Assembly: GCA_015847255.1 (NCBI GenBank)
Contig: JADLZK010009216.1
Location: 124,001-188,000, forward strand
Source of the DNA: Hyparrhenia diplandra
Taxonomy: Eukaryota > Streptophyta > Magnoliopsida > Poales > Poaceae
Reading direction: 5' to 3'
Length of the DNA: 64,000 nucleotides
In this document: positions 23,573-32,965 of the stretch, piece after piece
Numbering within the stretch: the stretch's first letter is position 1
Layout of the letters: each line of letters begins with the position of its first letter
Program-made: the position numbers and the translations under genes
The notes under the pieces: model-generated
Databases searched by the model: none
What the model saw: only the letters and a program-made list of their open reading frames with translations
Told to the model about the DNA's origin: nothing

Positions 23573-23736
23573 TACATTCTCTATTTATTTATTAAAATCA
23601 CACTCTAATATTATATTAAAACTATACTTTTTACTTTGCTTCTACAATTATGCATCTTTTTATTTATTTTCATTAAAGCAATCATAAAATGGATATTATA
23701 TATATATACACTATTTAGCTGCCAGGCCGTTGAGTA
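23573..23736. other. AT-rich spacer
   Basis: Nothing recognised: AT-rich, with a short (TA)n at 23700. It is the outer flank of element B. Confidence 0.5.
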
Positions 23737-24028
23737 GTATTCACCACACCGGCGGAGCTCCGCCACTCGCCGGCGACCATCCTAGAAAAACTGACATATT
23801 TAATGTTGCCATGGTCCCGTGTGAATCAATAATTACCGTGTCAAGGCCAAGAAGACCGCATGGCAGCGCATCTATGTTCTATAAATTATTACTCGCCGCT
23901 CCCTCGTCCCTTCCCTTCCGCAACTGCAATGATCTCAGCATACCAGGCGGTGGAATCTCCGGCGACGTCCTCCCCTCCGGCATGGCTGGCGCGGTGTCGT
24001 CGTCTCCCTTCTGAGGATGTGAGACCTA

Positions 24029-24212
24029 TTTAACACACCGGCGGCCGGAGGCAGCACGCAGTTTCACTCCGGCGAGCATTTACAACAGGTGCGTTTTAAT
24101 TACTACGTGCAGAATGCATGCTGACACATTTACAGCCCTCCGCGTTGACGCGAGCCCTCCGGTTGAGTGCATGCATAGCTGCTATGGCAACAATGATTGC
24201 ACCGTAATCAAA
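24029..24212 (+). repeat. Left inverted arm of the foldback element
   Basis: It begins TTTAACACACCGGCGG and ends ACCGTAATCAAA. Its inverted partner is 25952-26135. Confidence 0.75.
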
Positions 24213-24453
24213 GAGCCTGTTTACTTCCCCTCCCCAACCCAAAATGTTTTTAGATTCTCCGCCACATCAATATTTTAGACACATGCATGGAGCATTAAAT
24301 GTAGGTAAATAAAATAACTAATTACTAGGTTTAGTTTATTTTTGCGAGACGAATCTTTTTGAGCCTAGTTTGGCCATGGTGGGACAATAATTACCAAATA
24401 CAAACGAAAAAGTCTACAAAGATCCGAACCCAAAACATTTCCTATCTAAACAA
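24213..24453 (+). mobile_element. Tourist-like MITE-derived segment at the head of the tandem array
   Basis: It starts GAGCCTGTTTAC and ends TAAACAAGCCC, a terminal inverted repeat, and holds GACGAATCTTTTTGAGCC, a sequence common in grass MITEs with CTTGTTTAG ends. Later units of the array begin inside this segment, so the array was built from it after insertion. A complete related MITE lies at 47850-48115. Confidence 0.5.
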
Positions 24454-25935
24454 GCCCAAAACCTGCATGCAAGCCTGACGTGGCCAATTTTGTAATTGGG
24501 CAATCAAACCAACGAACGACATTTAGGGAAGTAATTCACATAGTTTGAACCCCGGATGTATAGTAAATGTTTGATAACTTTTTGTTGAGAAATACTACTC
24601 CGGGTTCAAACTATATGAGCTACCCAATTACTTCTCTAAATGTCGATTTCGTTGGGTTGATTGCCCAATTACAAAATTGGCCACCAAAATTTTGGACACA
24701 TGTATGGAGCATTAAATGTAGGTAAATGAAATAACTAATTACTAGGTTTAGTTTTTTTTTTGCGAGACGAATCTTTTGAGCCTAGTTAGACCATGGTGGG
24801 ACAATAATTGCCAAATACAAACGAAAAGTGCTACTGATATCCGAACCCAAAACATTTCCTATCTAAACAAGCCCAAAACCTGCATGCAAGCATGGCGTGG
24901 CCAATTTTGTAATTGGGCAATCAAACCAACGAAGCGACATTTAGGGAAGTAATTCACATAGTTTGAACCCCGGATGTATAGTAAATATTTGATAACTTTT
25001 TGTTGAGAAATACTACTCCAGGGTTCAAACTATGTGAATTACCCAATTACTTCCCTAAATGTCGTTCGTTGGGTTGATTGCCCAATTACAAAATTGGCCA
25101 CCAAAATTTTGGACACATGTATGGAGCATTAAATGTAGGTAAATAAAATAACTAATTACTAGGTTTATTTTGTTTTTTTGCGAGATCGAATCTTTTGAGC
25201 CTAATTAGGCCATGGTGGGACAATAATTACCAAATACAAACGAAAAGTGCTACAAAGTATCCGAATCCAAAACATTTCCTATCTAAACAAGCCCAAAACC
25301 TGCATGCAAGCCTGACGGGCCAATTTTGTAATTGGGCAATCAAAGCAATGAATGACATTTAGGGAAGTAATTCACATATTTTGAACCCCGGATGTATAGT
25401 AAATGTTTGATAACATTTTGTTGAGAAATACTACTCCAGGGTTCAAACTATGTGAATTACCCAATTACTTCCCTAAACGTCGTTCGTTGGGTTGATTGCC
25501 CAGTTACAAAATTGGCCACCAAAATTTTGGACACATATATAGAGCATTAAATGTAGGTAAATAAAATAACTAATTACTAGGTTTAGTTTGTTTTTGCGAG
25601 ACGAATCTTTTGAGCCTAGGTAGGCCATGGTGGGATAATAATTACCAAATACAAATGAAAAATGCTACAGTATCCGAACCCAAAACATTTCCTATCTAAA
25701 CAAGCCCAAAACCTGCATGCAAGCCTGACGTGGCCAATTTTGTAATTGGGCAATCAAACCAACGAATGACATTTAGGGAAGTAATTCACATATTTTGAAC
25801 CCCGGATGTATAGTAAATGTTTGGTAACATTTTGTTGAGAAATACTGCTCTGGGGTTCAAACTATGTGAATTACCCAATTACTTTCCTAAATGTCGTTCG
25901 TTAGGTTGATTGCCCAATTACAAATTGGCCACGTC
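24294..25935 (+). repeat. Tandem array, ~417 bp unit, about four copies, each with a hairpin
   Basis: ATTAAATGTAGGTAAAT recurs at 24294, 24711, 25128 and 25546 (spacing 417, 417, 418). Each unit contains an inverted repeat of ~85 bp arms around a ~45 bp loop. In the first unit the arms are about 24481-24560 and 24600-24684; the arm starts GGCCAATTTTGTAATTGG. The last unit ends at the right arm of the foldback element. Confidence 0.8.
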
Positions 25936-25951
25936 AGGCTTCCATGCAGGT

Positions 25952-26135
25952 TTTGATTACTGTGCAATCATTGTTGCCATAGCAGCTATGCATGCACTCA
26001 GCCGGAGGGCTCGCGTCAACGCGGAGGGCTGTAAATGTGTCGGCATGCATTCTGCACGTAGTAATTAAAACGCACCTGTTGTGTTGCTCGCCGGAGTGAA
26101 ACTGAGTGCTGCCTCCGACCGCCGTTGTGTTAAAC
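25952..26135 (-). repeat. Right inverted arm of the foldback element
   Basis: Inverted copy of 24029-24212, with a few substitutions and small gaps. Confidence 0.75.
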
Positions 26136-26320
26136 AGTGTATTCACAGTGCAGGCTGCTCTATATATATATAGAGAGAGAGGGGTATGCTATTAGGAACC
26201 CAGGGCTTTCAATAGTTTCAATAGTTACGGAAAGCCCTAGCCTACACAGCAGCAACCAGGTTCAACCGAACCGTCCTCATGTTGTGAGGAAAAACACACA
26301 CGAATCACCCTCCCACCGCC

Positions 26321-27232
26321 ATGTCCAGAGATGACGACATCATGGACCCCACGTGGGCCAGCTCAAACCTCCACACCGGACGTGCTCTCCTGTTTCAAAT
26401 TGATTTGAATCGGCACCCCAATCCATTATCGTCTGGCCGCAACGTTGCGATGGCGCAGGCTTCCGTCCCCACCACTGCACCCCCGGCGCGCGGCTTCCTT
26501 CCCCACCGACGTCGCGCATGGTCGAGCCTCGCAGCTGCGACGGCGCAGGCTTTGCTCCCTCCTGCGCGCGGATTTCGTCCCCCACCGGCGGCGCGCGACC
26601 TCTTCCCTTCCGGCGGCGCACACGGCGGCCCTTGGAGGCAACGTGGACGGGCTCACGAGCAGAGCTTCGGCCGCCGGCGACCTCCACTACTGCACCGGCA
26701 GCAGATCCGGTCGCTCCTCCCTCGAGGGCCTGTTCCTCCACCAGCGGAGGTGGCGGCCCCATCCCCGCCACCCGCCCCCTGGAGCGAGCGCCGTGGAGCA
26801 CTGCGGCGCTGGTCCAGCCCCTTCCCCGTCCAGCGGATTGGTCCCGGTCCTCCTGCGTCTGTACTGGTCCAGCCTCTTCCACGTCCGGCGGCTTGGTCCC
26901 GTACCCTCCCCCGACCGAACACGGCGCGGATCCGCCCTTCCCAAGCAGCGGCAGCATGGGTCCACCCATCTCCTACCTCGACAAGAACCATGGAGGAGGG
27001 GACGAGCTCCCCACCACCCCTGGTGGCGCCATCCCACCCCGGAAGGTCACGAGCACGCGGCGGCGAGAGCATTCTCAGGAGTCGACGGCGACCTCTCCCT
27101 TCCAACCAGCGGCGCCGCCCTCCATCCTGGTGGCCGGCGGCCTTCCACAACTCCCTTGCCCGTGGATCCGGCGTGTAGGAAGCCGACGATGACCTGTACG
27201 GCACGTCTGCCTCCATCCATTGATCAACCATG
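26321..27232 (+). pseudogene. GC-rich exon-like block, left end
   Basis: Several overlapping frames stay open for 190-285 codons because the stretch is GC-rich. The longest (26321-27178) encodes a Pro/Arg/Ser-rich chain with no recognisable domain. The block ends ATGGAG followed by GTGAGT, a good splice donor. This looks like a captured 5' exon, but the source gene is not recognised, and coding by the element is not supported. Confidence 0.35.
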
Positions 27233-27715
27233 GAGGTGAGTAAATTTTATTTTTGATTTTTACGCTGCTTGTGCCATAGTTTCTATTGCAGGGGTTTGTG
27301 CGCTTTGATTCGACTGCAGTCTTGCAGGAACATAGGGTTGCGACAATGCTAGCAGTCATGGTTTTTTTATGCACTAGGCCTGATTCAATTTGTCCAAATG
27401 GTTTCTGTTGTGTTGGGCATTCCAGGGTCACTGTATGATTTTGTATGCATTTCTGATTTTCATTTTTTATGCATCTAGGGAGAGCAGCAATATGCTATTA
27501 ACTACTTGAGAGATGCTCTATAATTTGTGTTCTTGTACAGGTAATAGGAAGTGTAAACAATAAAATAAAAGACCTATAATTTGTGTTATTCCTCAATCCT
27601 GCAAGGCCACTGCCCACTGCACTCCACCTATTTATGCATTCTAATTGTGTAGCAACGGTATATTTTTACGAACTGTTTTCACCCACTGAACTTTCTGTGT
27701 AAGAAATTAAGGTTG

Positions 27716-27975
27716 GTTGGTTGGTTGCAAGGTGTATGCATTTGGTTTCGAATTTTTATGCATCTCTTTTTTATGCAGCTATCGACTTACGGGGAAATGG
27801 CATTGGGGTTGGCACCCAGTTTGCTGCCAATGGCAACAGGAGCAGCGACGGCAAGTACGTTGTGGTCCATGGAGGAGGCGAACGGGGCGGTGCGGGGCAC
27901 TGATGTTCCTTCCTAGGCAGCGGCAACCCCTTCTCCTTCCTAGGCGGTGGCAACCCCTTCTCCTCGCTGGTCATG
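27716..27975 (+). repeat. Internal duplication, copy 1
   Basis: Direct repeat of 32736-32965, about 90 per cent alike by eye. It begins AAGGTGTATGCATTTGG and passes through TTTTTATGCATC and ACGGGGAAATGGCATTGG. It contains a candidate 47-nt intron (27727-27773) with TATGCAT near the donor and TATGCAG as acceptor. Confidence 0.65.
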
Positions 27976-28744
27976 GCGGGCCTCGGCAGTTGAGCGGCGC
28001 CACTATGGCCTCTGTTGCTCCAGTGGCTCGAAGTTTGATTTTTTATGCATCTTTTTGGTATGTTGTGTCCATCTCTGAGTTTGGATTGATGCCCAGTCTC
28101 GTTCGTTTATGCATCTTCTGTCAGAATTGATATTTGTACACCTAAGTTTGTATGCATTGTTAATGACTTGGATCTGTTTGTTTTGGCCAGCAAATCGGTC
28201 TGGAGAACACGCAGAAGTTGCTACCGTAGATGCAGAGAAAAGTCCAGATTTCCACAACAGGTGCAGCCTTCCTGCTTCTATGCTCCCTCACATGCTGCCT
28301 CACAGATTTTTTTATGCAATGTGTGTCATCCTCCTTGCAGCCATGGCGCACATCGATCTTTGTCCTTGGACTTTGATTTGGTTTGTAACTGCTGCCTTGT
28401 TGATGCTCGTGTTCGTCGCTGCCCTGGGCTGTAAATAGTGCTGCCATAATTAGTCCTTGCAACAAGGATGACTGTGGATGCAAGCAAGTGGATATTTTTT
28501 TGTGCAAGTGATAATGGCTGCATGTGGATTTTTTAGGTGTGTTTCTATATTGTTTAGTATTTGTATTGATGTGTGTTTCTGTTCTAGCAACAAACTTAGA
28601 TGCATGCTAATGAATGTGGATATGCTGCTTGTAGTAGCAAGTATACTTCTTTGTGATGTGCTTTTAGTTTGTTCAAAAATTATTTATTCTTCCTATATTC
28701 ACATGTTCCATGCGATTCAGTTCTAACTATATGAGGTGACGGCG

Positions 28745-29165
28745 TGTGGGGGTATAGACCCATATACCCCCATGGCCATACATGGGCCGTACCATCAGAA
28801 GAGGCCCGGCCCAAGATATGAAGACGTGCGGCACACGACCTTGCTTAGCGTGCACCGCACGACTATTATATTGTACCATATTGCTTACCAAAGCCTGTAA
28901 CCCTGTCCACCGGACTATATAAGGTGGGCAGGGATCTCCTCAAACACAACCGGATAGATCCTCTTGGATCATATCTGATCTCATATACACAAAGCAGGAC
29001 GTAGGTATTACGCCCTCACGGCGGCCGAACCTGGGTAAAAACCTCGTGTTCTTTGTCTTCGTCTCGCTTTGTACGCCTTGCGTGTCGTCCTGCTCACCTC
29101 CACCACCCTCGATCTACTACCTTGGGGATACCCCTAGGTAGACTGCCGAGCATAAGCAATCGACA
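28745..29165 (+). repeat. 5' LTR of the non-autonomous element
   Basis: Bounded TG...CA. A TATA box CTATATAAGG at 28915-28924 sits in the usual place. Confidence 0.85.
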
Positions 29166-29166
29166 G

Positions 29167-29185
29167 TGGCGCGCCAGGTAGGGGG
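29167..29185 (+). other. Primer-binding site of the non-autonomous LTR element
   Basis: TGGCGCGCCAGGTAGGGGG, one base after the LTR. The gypsy element at the right end of the window uses a related site (61632-61650). Confidence 0.75.
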
Positions 29186-32007
29186 TGTGTGCTCGGACAT
29201 CATGGCAAGCAACGTGGAAATTTTTCTTTCATCGGCGTCGATCCAGGCGTCGAAATCTCGCCGGCTCAGATCCAATCTACGTCGGCTAGTTCTTCATCAT
29301 CTTCGTTCACGGCGACTCGGCGACATCCATGGCGGGCTGAGGTGGGCGACAACAAATCTACGCCAGCAACAAAAGCCCTCGAGAATCAAGGATGCGACCT
29401 GGTCATGCATCTGCACCGCGACGACGAAAAACCAATCAAAGCATGGCGGCTTGATCTGCTCCGACCACCCACTAAGTCCAACTTTGACTCCGACCAGGGG
29501 ATATCGGATCTAGAAGACAGGGCCAGTTAGCAAGGTCCTGATTGAAGCTCCTCCACGAAGATTCGACCACCTTGACAAAGATCAGACCGGCTCGACGACG
29601 GGCATCCTTCGGCAACTCGGCACGGCGTCGGCAAGATTCACAGCGAGCTGATCGTGCTCGTGATTCCGTCGAGATTCAGTTTGATCGCGGCGTCACAACA
29701 TCCCAATCACCAAGCGATTCGGCACATGCGTGCAACGGACTTCTACTCCTACACGGCCGGCCAAGAGCTGTACAAGCCAAAATCAAAACGACAAGATCTA
29801 CGTACAGCAAGCCAGGCATCTACGAGAACAAGCAAATCAAGACCACGGATTCGTCTACTCCGATCGTCGACACCCTGCTCGGATAAAAGCTAAGTCAATT
29901 TAATTTTCAATCTAATATCCTAGAATACAATATCTATCTGTTTCTAGGCCAATACTCTATTCGCATCTCTACATATGTATGTGATTATTGTGGCAGCTCC
30001 ACGTCTTCAACTCAAATACTGAAGTTATCGCCGGCGGCTGGCGGCGCGTGGCAACGATCCCAAACGTACATCTTCTCCGACCACTGGCAACAGACCGGCA
30101 TCGACGCCGTCAGGAACAAACTCGGTCAAACAAGCGAGGCCAAGGCGTATATATGCACGGATCTAGCTTCTTGCATGTACATATAGTCTCAACATCAGAT
30201 CGGCAGAAGACAAAAGACTAATTGTCTTACGTACCAAGAGGCTAAGTGAATTTTTAATTAAATATTATTATTTGATTTACATTCTTTGACCAAAATCTTC
30301 TATTTGTCTTGATCATTGATCATGCATCACCGCGGCATGACCGGAGCAAGATGCATGCCCGAGCTTGGAGGAGATGACGCACGGGCATGCAGATGCGGAG
30401 GCCCAGTACATGTGCGTTGTGCTCGTGATACAACTACTGACTACAACTCCACGTGCTCGTCCGACCACGGTTCCAGGCTATCAGGCGAGCCACGTCAAGC
30501 CAAGCCAGCTGTTGAGCAAGCCGCGTCGAGCCATCACCGAGCCACGTTCGTTCACTCGGCCATCACATCTGACCACTCCGTCGACCGTCAATCAAGCTAA
30601 GTCAAGCTTCAATATTTTTTATATAATTATTCTTTCAACATCGTCACACTTCTTCGTCGATATCTTCAAATATCTTAAAATAAAATTTACAAGCATTAGT
30701 CATAAGTGATTCCTTGGTCAGTCCCCGAATACTGTTTGAAGCCGGTTGCTGCACATAAGCATGAAGCTGGGCATGACCCCTGCGCCATGGTGGACAGCAG
30801 CCTCTCGGGAACAAGTCACGTCACCAGCCAAAGAGCGGGGCGATGGCCAACCACGAGCCGACAGTGGAGGGATAGCTTGGATCACCATTGTTCTAATAGC
30901 TTACGTCGATTCATCTTGCTAAACATACCATGAGTATATATAGCAAAAAAGATGTTTTCTTCACTGCCAGCCACTGGAGGCCGCAGACTTATACATCTTA
31001 TTTATTTTGTACATCATGTACTACCGCTCTACATATTTTTATTTCAGGAGCAAGGTTCGGTCCACTTCGGTCCACGAGCTCGCTTCACGCTAGGGGACTG
31101 GATCTGTCAAAAGATGGTAGAATCATCGCCACTCCTACTGCTCGGGGATTCGCCTCCGGCCTCTCCGACTGCTCGGGGACTCGCCTCCGACCACTCCGAC
31201 TGCTCGGACTGCTCGGGGACTCGTTTTCGACCTCGCTATGCTCGGGGACTGCTTCTTCGACCACACAAGACTCCTCTTCAACCTCGCTACACTCGGGGAC
31301 TGCGACCACGACCTGCACGGGGACGCCGATCACCGTCAAGGACTCAGAGCAACGGCTCTTTAAACATCGACGGTGCTGGTACCGGCGTCTCTGGCACGCT
31401 GACGTCTCTTCGGTGTACTATCAAGTCCTCCATATTGTTCGGATCAGGGTACTGGTCTTGGGCAACGCGTTGGGGCGCTTGATAAGTACATTTCAGGCTT
31501 GTTCTTGACCTTGCTACAAGACTTCTACGGCGTCTTCCAGCAAGCTCAAGGACTACATGGATACATGTCGTTTTACAAGCGACATCTATTCAACACAAAC
31601 AGAGATATTTTTAACCCCTACCACGGTAATCAGATTCTTCGACCTTGCTACAAGACTTCTACGGTGTCTTCTAGCAAGCTCGGGGACTACATGGATACAT
31701 GTCGTCTGGCGATGACATTTATTCTTTCAACACATGGATACATGGATACACTTCACCAAAGGTGCACCATTTTTTCAAAGTTTATCTTGAACCCCTTACA
31801 TCCCGCATGCAAGCCGATATTTCAGGAATCATAGTGATCGGGATCATGATGGCGCCAGCACTGGTTGAAGACTCGAGCAGTGTCGCTAGGGCTGCGATCC
31901 CGACTGGTCGACCGTGCTCTCCACTGGTCGATGGCTCCCAAATGGTGGTCGGCGACGTCGTGACCTAGTCAGAGGACTGCAAGACGGTGTTGCCAGTAGG
32001 ATATAAG
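29186..32007 (+). other. Interior of the non-autonomous LTR element
   Basis: No gag or pol motif is present; short open frames such as 29542-29886 and 30930-31508 carry no recognisable domain. Repeats are prominent: GCTCGGGGACT-type motifs, about six copies at 31137-31325, and a ~69 bp direct repeat at 31507-31575 and 31638-31706 containing CAAGACTTCTACGG. The repeated CGGGGACT motif resembles the element's own polypurine region. Confidence 0.6.
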
Positions 32008-32023
32008 GCATTCGGGGACTAAC
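32008..32023 (+). other. Polypurine region of the non-autonomous LTR element
   Basis: CATTCGGGGACTAAC lies immediately before the right LTR (TGTGGGGG). The purine run itself is short, GGGGA. Confidence 0.6.
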
Positions 32024-32456
32024 TGTGGGGGTATAGACCCGTATACCCCCATGGCCATACATGGGCCGTACCATCAGAAGAGGCCCGGCCCAAGATATGA
32101 AGACGTGCGGCACACGACCTTGCTTAGCGTGCACCGCACGACTATTATATTGTACCATATTGCTTACCAAAGCCTGTAACCCTGTGCACCGGACTATATA
32201 AGGTGGGCAGGGATCCCCTCAAACACAACCGGATAGATCCTCTTGGATCATATCTGATCTCATAATCAATACAATACACAAAGCAGGACGTAGGTATTAC
32301 GCCCTCACGGCGGCCGAACCTGGGTAAAAACCTCGCGTTCTTTGTCTTCGTCTCGCTTTGTACGCCTTGCGTGTCGTCCTGCTCACCTCCACCACCCTCG
32401 ATCTACTACCTTGGGGATATACCCCTAGGTAGACTGCCGAGCATAAGCAATCGACA
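32024..32456 (+). repeat. 3' LTR of the non-autonomous element
   Basis: Second LTR, TATA-equivalent at 32194-32203, ending AATCGACA, followed by CGGCG. Confidence 0.85.
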
Positions 32457-32461
32457 CGGCG

Positions 32462-32738
32462 ACTAGCTAGGGATGGGGCGCCTATGTCCCTGCGGCAGTT
32501 CCTTCCTCGGCACCGATCCGCGAAGACGGCGACGCCGGTTTGCATCCAGCGGGAGGCCTTCTCGCCACCCGTCGGAGGCCCCCCGCATCCCGGTGGCGGC
32601 CCCAGCAGCCACGACGACGCCGCGGACCCCTCCACACGTGCAGCAGCGGCCACCCCGTGCGGAAGGGCGGCGGCCACCCCATCGAGCAGCGGTGATGGCA
32701 TCCATATCCCCACCAGTACGGCCTACAGGAAGCAAGGT
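32462..32738 (+). pseudogene. GC-rich exon-like block in the large element
   Basis: It continues the host element after the LTR insertion (flank ...GAGGTGA-CGGCG...). It is Pro/Ala/Thr-rich in the open plus frame (32473-32994) and ends near GAAGCAAG, followed by GTGTGTATGCATTTGG, a donor-like junction with the TATGCAT motif. The source gene is not recognised. Confidence 0.3.
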
Positions 32739-32965
32739 GTGTATGCATTTGGTTTTGAATTTTTATGCATCTATTTTTATGCAGCTATCAACTTACGGGG
32801 AAATGGCATTGGGGTTGGCACCCAGTTCGCTTCTAGTGGGAGCAGCGACGACAAGCATGCTGTGGTCCATGGAGGAGGTGAACGGGGTGCTGCGGGGCAC
32901 TGTTGCTCCTTCCAGGCAATGGCAACCCCTTCTCCTTCCCAGGCGGTGGCAACCCCTTCTTTGTG
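32736..32965 (+). repeat. Internal duplication, copy 2
   Basis: Partner of 27716-27975, about 1.3 kb away once the LTR insertion is removed, in direct orientation. Confidence 0.65.

Larger units (their letters stand above)
23745..26138. mobile_element. Foldback-type element with long inverted arms
   Basis: GTATTCAC occurs at 23737-23744 and 26139-26146, a likely 8 bp target duplication (9 bp with one mismatch). Arms at about 24029-24212 and 25952-26135 are inverted copies of ~184 bp with scattered mismatches. The left side also has ~280 bp of unpaired DNA (23745-24028) that starts with a short copy of the arm end, CACACCGGCGG. A four-copy tandem array fills the centre. No transposase is present. 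An 8-9 bp duplication fits hAT or Mutator-like families, but the ends do not settle which. Confidence 0.6.
28745..32456 (+). mobile_element. Complete non-autonomous LTR retrotransposon
   Basis: The LTRs of 421 and 433 bp are nearly identical; the left one lacks ~12 bp present on the right (AATCAATACAAT region). CGGCG occurs on both sides (28740-28744, 32457-32461), a perfect 5 bp duplication. A primer-binding site follows the left LTR and a polypurine tract precedes the right. The 2.86 kb interior has no gag or pol, so it depends on another element. LTR size, PBS and the CGGGGACTAAC-TGTGGGGG junction resemble the Dasheng/RIRE2 type of rice, an inference. High LTR identity points to a recent insertion. 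Confidence 0.85.

Noticed and set aside
24213..25935. CRISPR-like array
   Set aside because: Units are 417 bp and contiguous, with no spacer structure; this is eukaryotic repeat DNA.
26321..27178. 285-codon open frame as a protein-coding gene
   Set aside because: GC-rich sequence keeps several overlapping frames open on both strands; no domain, Pro/Arg-rich composition, and it lies at the edge of a mobile element. Listed only as an exon-like block.
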